From Profundicola sp051011115 (lineage in GTDB: Bacteria; Bacteroidota; Bacteroidia; Flavobacteriales; Weeksellaceae): a stretch of DNA of 6,491 bases. Under the pieces are notes generated by a model. That model was not told the origin of the DNA. It was given only the letters and a program-made list of their open reading frames with translations, and made no database searches. The stretch is from the NCBI GenBank assembly GCA_051011115.1, contig JBPCUN010000132.1:1-6491 (forward strand), read 5' to 3'. Of this stretch, positions 1-6,491 are shown in pieces. Both the position numbers and the translations under genes were made by a program. Positions within the stretch are counted from its first letter, which is position 1; each line of letters begins with the position of its first letter.

Positions 1-1094
1 TCTAAACTTGCTCCCATTTGCGTTAAAGCTACAAATCCCCTACTGCCCAATGTGCTAGGTAATAGATAACTCAAAATATTAATCCAATCTGGTATTGCAT
101 TTAATGGCCAAGAATACCCAGTGACCATGAGATTAGGTATAGAACTAAACATAATAAATAAGATCGAATCTTCTCTACGTTTAAAAAATAACATAAGAAA
201 CAATCCTAAAAAAACGATGGATAAGATAAATGGAATCATAAATACAATGACAGGTAATATATCATTCCTCATAGGTATATTATATGTAGGCATTACGATA
301 CCTATCATAATCATCAATATAGCTAAACTTATCATCAAATAAGTAGTGGCTTTCCCCATGACAATAGGAAGGGTACCCAGAAAATCATTGGAATTAGGGT
401 ATAATTTGGTAAATCTTTGTCCTTCTCTCATAGTTCCGCCTAAAATTCCTATGGCAGTAAGAATTGTTGTTTGAAATATAATGACGAAAACAATAGGGAT
501 CAAAAAAGTACCATACCCTGAAGAGGGATTGTATAAATTTACCACAGTTCCACTGACGGGTCTTATTTGACTCCTCGCTTCGGTGGATAACTTACCTTCT
601 GCCATGCTTTTCTTTAAATTTACTCCAGCGCCTAAATACGTAGCGGCAGTTTGGGTTGCGGTAACAATTTGCTTATAATACAATATATAAGAGGCATCTG
701 CATATATTGATATCACAGGTTGATTCCCTTTTTGTAAATCTCTGGAAAATTCTCTCGGAATAGTAATAATCCCATGTAGCGTTTGATGAGCAAAAGCATT
801 TTTAGCCTCTTCTAAATCTAAATAATTCCCTTGAATCTGTATATCGCCAGATGAGGTGGCCATCCGCAGAAATTGACGACTGTGCGTACTGTTATCTAAA
901 TCTACAACCCCTACGTTTAGAGCTGGCAGTGTTTCATATGAATAGATGTAACTGTATAGAAATGATACTACAACTGCCACACCAATAAAAGACACGAATA
1001 CGGCACTATCTTTCACTATATATTTAAATTCCCACAACATTGATTGCAGATAGACTCTCGCATCTTGGCTTATTCTTCTAATTAGCTTGCTCAT
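1..1094 (-). CDS. ABC-2 type transport permease 2 (partial, 3' end beyond the window)
   Basis: Inner-membrane permease of an ABC-2 type exporter, second of two tandem paralogues. The frame is open from an ATG at 1094 to the window edge, giving 364 residues without a stop; the C-terminus is missing. One membrane segment lies at about residues 31-50. A large extracytoplasmic domain (about 55-185) follows, with the family-type motifs VGVVDLDNS (61-69), GIITIPREFSRDLQ (108-121) and LYNPSSGYG (187-195). Further membrane segments lie near 198-220, 245-268, 280-303 and 310-327. The first half aligns by eye with permease 1 (IPREF against IPRDF, LYNP against LYNP). Its start lies inside permease 1, overlapping by 17 nt in another frame, which suggests translational coupling. 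An SD-like AAGGTGG sits just upstream of the ATG. By family knowledge this resembles YhhJ/YbhR-type permeases. Class is secure; substrate unknown. Confidence 0.93.
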   Translation of the reverse strand, partial: MSKLIRRISQDARVYLQSMLWEFKYIVKDSAVFVSFIGVAVVVSFLYSYIYSYETLPALNVGVVDLDNSTHSRQFLRMATSSGDIQIQGNYLDLEEAKNAFAHQTLHGIITIPREFSRDLQKGNQPVISIYADASYILYYKQIVTATQTAATYLGAGVNLKKSMAEGKLSTEARSQIRPVSGTVVNLYNPSSGYGTFLIPIVFVIIFQTTILTAIGILGGTMREGQRFTKLYPNSNDFLGTLPIVMGKATTYLMISLAILMIMIGIVMPTYNIPMRNDILPVIVFMIPFILSIVFLGLFLMLFFKRREDSILFIMFSSIPNLMVTGYSWPLNAIPDWINILSYLLPSTLGSRGFVALTQMGASL

Positions 1095-2247
1095 AACCAC
1101 CTTTTTTAATACGATTTACAAATAATGGAAATGTGAATACAAAGACCAATGCAAATCCCGCCAGAGCAAGAATTGGTTCTATGGTCCATTCTACTGGAAT
1201 GCCACGAATTGCTCTATTTATAAAGTATTCCATGAAATGCTTGAACGGGAAAAGCTCTGAAAGATATTGCATACTTTTAGGTAAACCTTCTATAGGAAAG
1301 GTATACACTGCAAAAGACATAGCAATGGCAGTGAACCCACTACCTAAGGTCATGGCAGTTCTTAAGTCCTTTGAGATTGCCACTATACTCACGCCTAATA
1401 ATTGATAAATAAAAGTAAATAAAAATGTGATTAGAGTAACGCTAAGCATACTAGTTTTTAATGGAACTCCAATCAATTCAAACAATAGATAATTCATCCA
1501 CCAACTTACAAAAGCAAGACATAATGTATAGGGCAAGAGTTTTCCCCATAGCGCACTCCACGCACTTCCACCAGCTATCTTTAGCCAATATTGCCCCACT
1601 TGATATTTTAATGGAACGCCAATTACATATACCGTAATCATCATGGCTATCATCTGTAGCATCATGGGCAATAAAGCTGATAATAAATAATATGCATAAT
1701 TCACATAAGGATTATATAGGATGTGAATATCTGTACGCACAGGCAATTGATTAGCATAGGCTAACTCACCTTGGTTTCCCTTTTGCATAGATTTATTTAT
1801 GGCCACACCGGCAGAAAAACTCCCAATTATTTGTTGAAAATCTTTTTGGATTAAACCTGCTGGTAATAAAAATTGACTATTGATATAACAAACTACTTCA
1901 CTCGGTAATCCCTTATAGATATTCTTTTGAAAATCTCTAGGAATCACTATAAAAGCATAAACTTTGCTTTGCTGAATTAATTTCTGAGCTTCTGCTTCAT
2001 CTGCAACTTTGGTAGCCATAGCGATGGATGGCGAAGAATTGATCATTCTAATTAATTGAGCAGACATCTTAGTTTGATCCTGATCTAGATAGGCTATAGG
2101 CAAATCTCTTGGAACACCTTGGATAAAGATAGCGGACAAAAAACCAAATAAGATTAACGGAAACACTAAAACATAGAATAGTCTTTTAGGAGCACGAATC
2201 AATGCCCTACATTCTTCTTGGAATACTCTTCGGAATCCATATTTCAT
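1078..2247 (-). CDS. ABC-2 type transport permease 1
   Basis: Full-length inner-membrane permease of 389 residues, a usual size for the YhhJ/YbhS/YbhR group of ABC-2 exporters. Visible layout: short basic cytoplasmic N-terminus, membrane segment at about 23-43, extracytoplasmic domain at about 44-180, then five more hydrophobic segments near 186-210, 236-257, 265-290, 298-317 and 356-377, and a basic tail. Family-type stretches include IAYLDQDQT (51-59), AFIVIPRDFQKNI (98-110), LYNPYVNYAYYL (177-188) and ELFPFKHFMEYF (331-342). There is no Walker A, signature or Walker B motif, so this is a permease only, not a fused ATPase-permease such as RbbA. It starts 25 nt after the adaptor gene and overlaps permease 2 by 17 nt, so the two permeases are probably made together and may form a heterodimer (inference). 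Substrate cannot be told. Confidence 0.95.
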   Translation of the reverse strand: MKYGFRRVFQEECRALIRAPKRLFYVLVFPLILFGFLSAIFIQGVPRDLPIAYLDQDQTKMSAQLIRMINSSPSIAMATKVADEAEAQKLIQQSKVYAFIVIPRDFQKNIYKGLPSEVVCYINSQFLLPAGLIQKDFQQIIGSFSAGVAINKSMQKGNQGELAYANQLPVRTDIHILYNPYVNYAYYLLSALLPMMLQMIAMMITVYVIGVPLKYQVGQYWLKIAGGSAWSALWGKLLPYTLCLAFVSWWMNYLLFELIGVPLKTSMLSVTLITFLFTFIYQLLGVSIVAISKDLRTAMTLGSGFTAIAMSFAVYTFPIEGLPKSMQYLSELFPFKHFMEYFINRAIRGIPVEWTIEPILALAGFALVFVFTFPLFVNRIKKGGYEQAN

Positions 2248-2272
2248 GATTGGTAATTAATCTATTATCGTT

Positions 2273-3259
2273 CTATTCTGCGTTATCTGGTACAAGAACA
2301 CTCATCCCCGGTCTTAAATCCTTCAAATACGTAGTTGGATATGCTTTAACTTCAAAAGTTTTTCTATCAAAATCACCACTTGCTTTCGTGGCATTCCATG
2401 TAGCAAAATCTCCTTGTGCAGCAATATGTTTTACCACTAATTCTATAGTTTGGTTACCTAGAGCAGGTACCATTGCGCTGAATTTATTTCCTATCTTATA
2501 ATTAGCCAATTTATCTTCTCTGATGTTGAAAATAACCCATGTATCCTTGGTATCTATCAAATTTATCACAGGATATCCAGCATTTACAATTTCTCCTTGA
2601 TTTGGGATTATTTCTTGGATTTCTGATGCGATAGGCGCAAAAACTTTTGCACCTTCTTTATAAGCTTCAACCTCAGAAATTGCTCCATCTGCTTGTGCTA
2701 CCAAGGCCGAGGCAGCATCTTTATCTTCTATTCTCGCTCCATTTTTAGCCATTTGGTATTGGGAGTAGGCAGCTCTTTCTTGACGTTTAGAGGCTTGCAT
2801 TTTTGTATAAGCCTCATCTTTTTTCTGTTCAGGTAAAACCTTGTCATTGTATAAGTTGCTTACACGTTCATACGTTTTAGTAGCTAATTCAGAAGCCGCC
2901 TTAGCCTGTTGCCACTGATTGTACGCACCTTGTATTTCTTCTGATCTTGCACCAGCTTGTGCCTTATTAGCCTGTGCCATAGCTGCAGAACGTGCCGCCT
3001 GTGCTTGTGCTAATTTGGCATCTATTTCTGTACTTTCTAATTCTAAAAGTAATTGACCTTCTTTTACAAAATCACCTTCCAACACATATATTTCTTTTAC
3101 TCTGCCAGGTACTTTTGGAGCAACATTCACCTGTTTAGCTTCTACTTGTCCTTGTAAATAACTTACCTCTTGTTGGTTAAAGAAATATAGCGAAAGCGCA
3201 ATCACAGCTCCAAAGACTAGAACAGCAATCAGTAGACTTAGGATGTCTTTCTTTTTCAT
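2273..3259 (-). CDS. HlyD-family periplasmic adaptor (membrane fusion protein)
   Basis: Periplasmic adaptor of 328 residues linking inner-membrane permeases to a TolC-like channel. One N-terminal membrane anchor at about residues 6-27 follows the basic MKKKD start, with no lipobox cysteine. The first half of a biotinyl-lipoyl-like domain is at about 36-76 (VNVAPKVPGRVKEIYVLEGDFVKEGQ region). A long alanine/glutamine-rich alpha-helical hairpin spans about 77-200 and carries two similar GAR-S/I-E motifs at 103-108 and 174-178. The second lipoyl half is at about 205-236 (FAPIASEIQEI, QGEIVNAGYPVINLID), followed by a beta-barrel/membrane-proximal region ending in LRPGMSVLVP (315-324). The order is that of the YhiI/YbhG branch, which by family knowledge pairs with ABC-2 permeases. 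It lies 30 nt after the tolC-like gene and 25 nt before permease 1. The start is preceded by A/T-rich DNA without an SD. Confidence 0.95.
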   Translation of the reverse strand: MKKKDILSLLIAVLVFGAVIALSLYFFNQQEVSYLQGQVEAKQVNVAPKVPGRVKEIYVLEGDFVKEGQLLLELESTEIDAKLAQAQAARSAAMAQANKAQAGARSEEIQGAYNQWQQAKAASELATKTYERVSNLYNDKVLPEQKKDEAYTKMQASKRQERAAYSQYQMAKNGARIEDKDAASALVAQADGAISEVEAYKEGAKVFAPIASEIQEIIPNQGEIVNAGYPVINLIDTKDTWVIFNIREDKLANYKIGNKFSAMVPALGNQTIELVVKHIAAQGDFATWNATKASGDFDRKTFEVKAYPTTYLKDLRPGMSVLVPDNAE

Positions 3260-3289
3260 AAGTATATGATTTTATTTTTTTATTTAAAA

Positions 3290-4639
3290 TTAAAGTGTGA
3301 AATCTAAATAATTGGTACTTATACCACTGGTTTCTAAGAGTTCAGCTAATGTTTTATCTATTTCATACAAAGCTTGTAATCTCTTTATCTTGATAGAAGC
3401 TAAATACAAATTGGCATCAGCCACATCCGTGGAAGTTGCAAAACCTGCAGCAAATGCTTTTTCTCTTACGCGTACTAGTTCTTCAGCAAATGAAATGCTT
3501 TCCTCTAAACTTTTAAGCTGTTCTTGCTGTTTTAAAATTTCTGTGTAATGTTTTTTTACTAAAGTTTGAATATCTCTTTCTGCTTGTGCCGTCAATAAAT
3601 CAACACTCTCACTCATGGCTACAGCTTGCTGGTAATTTCGTTTGTTCTGAAAACCATTGAATAAATTTACCTTCATTCCAATCCCTACATAACCATCTGG
3701 TTCTGTGATTGGTAAATTGTCGCTCAGTATGTATTGCTTCGCTACCAATGCAATATCTGGAATAAAGTTTGCCTTCTCTGCCGCTACTTTTTGTTCGGCT
3801 AATTGCTTTTTAATTTTAGCTTGTACAATAGCTGGAAAATTCTTTTTAGCTAAATCCTGATAGTATGTGAGGGATTCCAATTTTTTCACATCAAACAGAG
3901 GTGTAGATAAGTCCATGTTTTCTTCTGGCATTCCCATGAGACCAAATAAAGCTGCTCTTGCCAATTCTTCATCTTTTTTAGCCGCCATTAACTCACGCTG
4001 CGCATCAGCGACAGCTGTTTCTGCCTGCATGGTTTCCACAGGTGCTAACATCCCGTTTTCTTCCAGTTTCTGGGCATTATATAAATGTTTTTCAGACGAT
4101 TCCAAAGCTTGTTCTCGAACTAGAATAGCTTCTTGAGCCAGTTGTGTTTGAAAGTATCGGTTCGCTAAATCTTTGATTAAATCACTCTCTACTTTATCAA
4201 TTTCAACTGCAGCTAAATCTGCTTGAAGTTGACCAGCTTTTACCCCTGCTTTTATTTTACCTCCAGTGAATAGAGGCCAGCTAAAGTCAGCAGAAAGACG
4301 TCCTACATTGAAATCTTGGAACTTCACTTTCCAATCACCCAAAATAGTCGGGTCTAAGCCAGTTAATCCAGATACAGTAGTTTTATACTTATTTAAATTT
4401 AAATATAAGTTATCGTTCATCCAGATGTAATTCCCATTCAACGTGAGCGTAGGCCAATGTAATCCTTTGGCAGATTCTGCTCCTAATTGTGCGGCTTCTG
4501 CTTGCTTTTGAGTCCCTAATAACTTTTGATTATTGGTTTGCATCCATTGCACCGCTTCACTAAATGACAGTTCTTGCGCCTGGAGTGGAGGTATGACTGC
4601 CATTAGGATAAATAAACTATATAATCTTAATCTTCTCAT
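3290..4639 (-). CDS. TolC-like outer-membrane efflux protein (OMF family)
   Basis: Outer-membrane factor of 449 residues, a usual length for the family; such proteins form a trimeric channel through the outer membrane and periplasm. A signal peptide is visible: MRRLRLYSLFILMAVIPPLQA, with probable cleavage after Ala21 (LQA/QE). The mature protein has the twofold internal repeat of the family. Each half has a beta-strand stretch (WPLFTGGKI at 121-129; GMKVNLFNGFQ at 321-331) and long helices with equivalent turns (GMLAPVETMQAE at 196-207; GFATSTDVADAN at 399-410). No N-terminal cysteine follows the signal, so it is not a lipoprotein OMF. Its ATG overlaps the tetR stop in an ATGA arrangement (4 nt), indicating coupled translation. 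It is probably the exit duct for the adaptor and permeases encoded downstream. Confidence 0.95.
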   Translation of the reverse strand: MRRLRLYSLFILMAVIPPLQAQELSFSEAVQWMQTNNQKLLGTQKQAEAAQLGAESAKGLHWPTLTLNGNYIWMNDNLYLNLNKYKTTVSGLTGLDPTILGDWKVKFQDFNVGRLSADFSWPLFTGGKIKAGVKAGQLQADLAAVEIDKVESDLIKDLANRYFQTQLAQEAILVREQALESSEKHLYNAQKLEENGMLAPVETMQAETAVADAQRELMAAKKDEELARAALFGLMGMPEENMDLSTPLFDVKKLESLTYYQDLAKKNFPAIVQAKIKKQLAEQKVAAEKANFIPDIALVAKQYILSDNLPITEPDGYVGIGMKVNLFNGFQNKRNYQQAVAMSESVDLLTAQAERDIQTLVKKHYTEILKQQEQLKSLEESISFAEELVRVREKAFAAGFATSTDVADANLYLASIKIKRLQALYEIDKTLAELLETSGISTNYLDFTL

Positions 4640-5211
4640 TGGAGTGCTTTTAAAATCATTTGCGTGTAGGTTTGAATGTCCTTTTGATTAATATTGGTGG
4701 ATGTGAATACCGCACGTTTACGCATATTGATGAACAATAAAATAGTTCCTATCGTTTGAGTAAATATCTGCTCAGCATTGATGTTTTCATTTAACTCATG
4801 CTGATAAGCAATTTTAAAGATATTCACGGCATTACCCAGCTGTTCTTTCATATCAGGGGTTAGCTTCACCGAATAATCGGTCATCATTTTTAATAAAAAT
4901 AGAACCTCATTTTCGTTGACTTTTGTAAGTTCAACAATTTCTGCAAAAAACTGGTTTATAAAACTTTCTAAGGTTTTATTATCCTCTATAGATTCAGATA
5001 AAATAGAATGAATCAGCTCAAATTTCTCCTGATACAATGCAGTTAATAAACTTTCTTTGCTTTCATAATGTCGATATAAATAGCCTGCAGAAACACCCGC
5101 CTCCTTGGCCATTTTAGCGATAGAGGCATTGCTTGACCCATCACGAACGATAATATCTAACAAGGTCTGCTTGACAGCCTTCATTTTGTTCTCATCTGTA
5201 ATCCGTGCCAT
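4636..5211 (-). CDS. TetR/AcrR-family transcriptional repressor of the efflux operon
   Basis: Cytoplasmic one-component regulator of 191 residues, typical of TetR proteins. The N-terminal DNA-binding domain shows the family pattern: an N-terminal helix with KAVKQTLLDIIVRDG (11-25), then the helix-turn-helix at about 29-48 (ASIAKMAKEAGVSAGYLYRHY), followed by SKESLL (51-56). The rest (about 60-191) is an all-helical ligand-binding and dimerisation domain; its divergence gives no ligand. It is the first gene of the operon and overlaps the tolC-like gene by 4 nt. A 20-bp inverted repeat lies 11 nt upstream of its start codon, over the predicted transcription start. From this I infer autorepression and control of all four export genes, relieved by an inducer that may be the exported compound. 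The start is preceded by A/T-rich DNA without an SD. Confidence 0.95.
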   Translation of the reverse strand: MARITDENKMKAVKQTLLDIIVRDGSSNASIAKMAKEAGVSAGYLYRHYESKESLLTALYQEKFELIHSILSESIEDNKTLESFINQFFAEIVELTKVNENEVLFLLKMMTDYSVKLTPDMKEQLGNAVNIFKIAYQHELNENINAEQIFTQTIGTILLFINMRKRAVFTSTNINQKDIQTYTQMILKALQ

Positions 5212-5222
5212 ATTTAATTAAT

Positions 5223-5242
5223 AAATGAACGTTTATTCATTT
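5223..5242. promoter_or_regulatory. Probable TetR operator (inverted repeat)
   Basis: AAATGAACGTTTATTCATTT is an inverted repeat with perfect 7-bp arms (AAATGAA/TTCATTT) around a 6-bp spacer. A second, overlapping 14-bp dyad with one mismatched pair (AATGAACGTTTATT, 5224-5237) is centred 2 bp away. Size, symmetry and the TGAAC...TTCA character are usual for TetR-family operators. It lies between the promoter -7 element and the tetR start codon and should include the transcription start, so a bound repressor would block initiation. The inverted repeat is seen directly; its binding by the adjacent TetR protein is inferred. Confidence 0.75.
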
Positions 5243-5244
5243 TA

Positions 5245-5275
5245 CAAATATATTGCCAAAATCTAAAACATCAAA
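5245..5275 (-). promoter_or_regulatory. Bacteroidota-type promoter of the tetR-efflux operon
   Basis: Read on the minus strand, TTTG (5275-5272) is followed after exactly 19 nt by TATATTTG (5252-5245). This fits the Bacteroidota sigma-ABfr consensus of a -33 TTTG and a -7 TAnnTTTG. The predicted transcription start is a few bases downstream, around 5240, giving a leader of about 30 nt before the tetR ATG. No other promoter candidate was noticed within the operon, where gene gaps are at most 30 nt, so all five genes are probably read from here. Confidence 0.72.
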
Positions 5276-5295
5276 AGGAAATTAAATAATTTTGT

Positions 5296-5321
5296 AAAAA
5301 AGACCTGATTACAATAAGTCT
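5296..5321 (-). terminator. Weak intrinsic terminator candidate downstream of rlmF
   Basis: On the minus strand AGACTTAT, loop TGTA, then AT-C-AGGTCT (5321-5301) can fold into an 8-bp stem with one G-T pair and a bulged C. It is followed at once by a run of T (to 5296). The stem is AT-rich with only two G-C pairs, so it is weak. Its place, about 140 nt after the rlmF stop and about 20 nt before the -33 element of the tetR promoter, suits separation of the two transcription units. Confidence 0.4.
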
Positions 5322-5459
5322 GCTACAATGGATGTTTATGAGGAGGAAAGGAATGAGTAGGAAATTGATAGGATACCCAAGATACAGGACGCTTTGAAAG
5401 AAAGCATATTAGATTAGAAGACAAAGCCTCAAGTCACTTAAGAAAACATGGGGAGTAGG
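5322..5459. other. Intergenic stretch between rlmF and the tetR control region; no recognised gene
   Basis: This stretch is purine-rich on the plus strand and has no recognisable gene. It holds an AGGAGG (5341-5346) followed by ATG at 5353 and a 14-codon frame ending at 5397, which matches nothing I know. It also holds an imperfect 15-bp palindrome CTCAAGTCACTTAAG (5428-5442) with a one-base centre, which would make a poor RNA hairpin. On the minus strand the stretch is probably the 3' untranslated part of the rlmF transcript. A decayed coding remnant or a small RNA cannot be excluded. Confidence 0.4.
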
Positions 5460-6440
5460 TTAATCACTCCATCTTGTATTTGCCCATTCTTTTTGCTCTT
5501 CTGCTGTCAAGTAAGTCCACGCCATAATTCTAGTAGATTTATGTGTTGTGCCCATGCGAATAGTTCTTAAATCGGTGGCGCCTGATTGTTCTAGAATGGT
5601 TCTAATCTTTGAAGCGTTATCTTGTTTAGAAATTAGGGTGGTAAACCAAAAACAGTTTTTCGAAAACTCCTTGCTTTCTTTAATCAAATTTTTGATGAAT
5701 TGGTATTCTCCCCCTTCATAGATAAGCTCCTTGCTTACTCCTGCAAAATTCTGCGGAGGATTTTTAATCTTCTTACCAGTTAGATTTAAAATCTTACGTC
5801 TTGTCCCTTTCTTAGCGTCTGCAGCTGTAGCATGAAAGGGAGGATTGCTGATTGTGAAATCTACCTTTTCATTCTCGGCTAAAATATTTTTTAAGATTTG
5901 ATTTGAATCGTCTTGAAATCTTAGTTCCACTTGATCCTTGAATTTCGGATTTTGATCAATAATGTTTTGTGCAGAAGCTAAAGAAACATCACTTATCTCA
6001 CTTCCAATAAAAGACCATTTATAGGTCATTATTCCTATGATAGGGTAGATGAGGCTTGCTCCCATGCCGATATCTAATCCTTTGATTTTATTTCCAGTTG
6101 GAATATTTTCTTCATTCTTAGATGCAAGTAAATCTGCCACATAATGCAAGTAATCTGCACGTCCAGGAATTGGGGGAGTCAAATTATCTTCCGGGAAATC
6201 CCAAAATGTTACATTGTAATAATGTTTTAATATCGCTTGATTCAATGCTTTTACCGCTTTAGCATCTGCAAAATCAATTGAATCGTTTCCATATTTATTC
6301 TTTTTTACAAAGGCTGCTAGTGTTGGCTCGGTTTGGATCAAAGCCAATAAATCATACCGTTCTCGATTGATGTTTCTAGGATGTAAGTTAGATTTAATAT
6401 CTGTTGGCTTATCTGAATTTTCTGGAAATGTAGTTGACAT
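5460..6440 (-). CDS. rlmF: 23S rRNA (adenine(1618)-N6)-methyltransferase RlmF
   Basis: Cytoplasmic SAM-dependent enzyme that methylates N6 of A1618 (E. coli numbering) in 23S rRNA. The 326 residues match RlmF (formerly YbiN) along the whole length. Diagnostic stretches are LHPRN (19-23), RYDLL (28-32), an SIDFADAKAVKALNQAIL block (54-71) and PPIPGRADYLHYVADLLA (89-106). SAM-binding motif I is LDIGMGASLIYPIIG (122-136), with GSE at 146-148 for the ribose-binding acidic residue. The catalytic NPPF motif of N6-adenine methyltransferases is at 199-202 and is followed by H. EGGEYQFIK (242-250), WFTTLIS (265-271) and the late IMAWTY (315-320) complete the pattern. The N-terminus before LHPRN is about ten residues longer than I recall for the E. 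coli protein. No other Met lies between residue 1 and LHPRN, so the start is accepted despite lacking an SD. It is a stand-alone housekeeping gene, unrelated in function to the efflux operon. Confidence 0.96.
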   Translation of the reverse strand: MSTTFPENSDKPTDIKSNLHPRNINRERYDLLALIQTEPTLAAFVKKNKYGNDSIDFADAKAVKALNQAILKHYYNVTFWDFPEDNLTPPIPGRADYLHYVADLLASKNEENIPTGNKIKGLDIGMGASLIYPIIGIMTYKWSFIGSEISDVSLASAQNIIDQNPKFKDQVELRFQDDSNQILKNILAENEKVDFTISNPPFHATAADAKKGTRRKILNLTGKKIKNPPQNFAGVSKELIYEGGEYQFIKNLIKESKEFSKNCFWFTTLISKQDNASKIRTILEQSGATDLRTIRMGTTHKSTRIMAWTYLTAEEQKEWANTRWSD

Positions 6441-6491
6441 AAATATGTATTCTAAATAATGAAGTTTTAAATAAACATCGTTGCAATGGCA

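Noticed and set aside
121..342. Plus-strand open frame of 73 codons
   Set aside because: It lies opposite permease 2, which is open for 364 codons with clear membrane segments and family motifs; this is an antisense shadow.
1133..1405. Plus-strand open frame of 90 codons
   Set aside because: Antisense to permease 1; no recognisable protein character.
2250..2501. Plus-strand open frame of 83 codons
   Set aside because: Antisense to the end of the adaptor gene and the short gap before permease 1; its apparent hydrophobic content comes from the opposite strand's coding sequence.
3312..3548. Plus-strand open frame of 78 codons
   Set aside because: Antisense to the tolC-like gene; serine/alanine-rich composition typical of a shadow frame.
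3867..4136. Plus-strand open frame of 89 codons
   Set aside because: Antisense to the tolC-like gene; serine/alanine-rich composition typical of a shadow frame.
4391..4404. Perfect 14-bp palindrome ATTTAAATTTAAAT
   Set aside because: It lies inside the tolC-like coding region, encoding part of the LYLNLNKYK stretch, and is pure A/T, so chance symmetry from Leu/Asn/Lys codons explains it.
5428..5442. Imperfect palindrome CTCAAGTCACTTAAG as a possible terminator or operator
   Set aside because: The dyad has a one-base centre, so the foldable RNA stem is only about 5 bp, and no T-run follows on either strand. No regulator or promoter is next to it.
6441..6491. Possible rlmF promoter
   Set aside because: The 51 nt upstream of rlmF are A/T-rich but contain no good TAnnTTTG with a correctly spaced TTG; the promoter may lie beyond the window.

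Overview
The window looks like a chromosomal piece of an AT-rich member of the Bacteroidota. Three things point there. The tetR gene has a good match to the Bacteroidota promoter (TTTG, 19 nt, TATATTTG). Start codons are mostly preceded by A/T-rich DNA rather than a Shine-Dalgarno sequence. The gene set (TetR, TolC-like, HlyD-like, ABC-2 permease, ABC-2 permease) is a layout I associate with that phylum. A flavobacterial or sphingobacterial host is plausible, but the window does not settle the genus.

All recognisable genes are on the minus strand, so transcription runs from high to low coordinates. First comes rlmF (6440-5460), a housekeeping 23S rRNA m6A1618 methyltransferase. A 248-bp intergenic region follows; it holds a weak hairpin/T-tract terminator candidate (about 5296-5321), the tetR promoter (5245-5275) and a 20-bp inverted repeat that is the probable repressor operator (5223-5242). 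The rest is a tightly packed five-gene efflux operon: TetR-family regulator (5211-4636), TolC-like outer-membrane factor (4639-3290), HlyD-type periplasmic adaptor (3259-2273), ABC-2 type permease 1 (2247-1078), and ABC-2 type permease 2 (from 1094, running off the window at position 1).

Together the operon encodes an envelope-spanning exporter: an inner-membrane permease pair, an adaptor across the periplasm and an outer-membrane channel. It is probably autoregulated by the TetR protein, whose operator covers the predicted transcription start. The exported substrate cannot be read from the sequence; drugs, toxic metabolites or lipophilic compounds are all possible. No ATP-binding subunit is present in the visible part, so the ATPase must be beyond the left edge, elsewhere in the genome, or absent. 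That is the main open question. I see no mobile element, CRISPR array, tRNA or rRNA, and nothing that amounts to a convincing new system.
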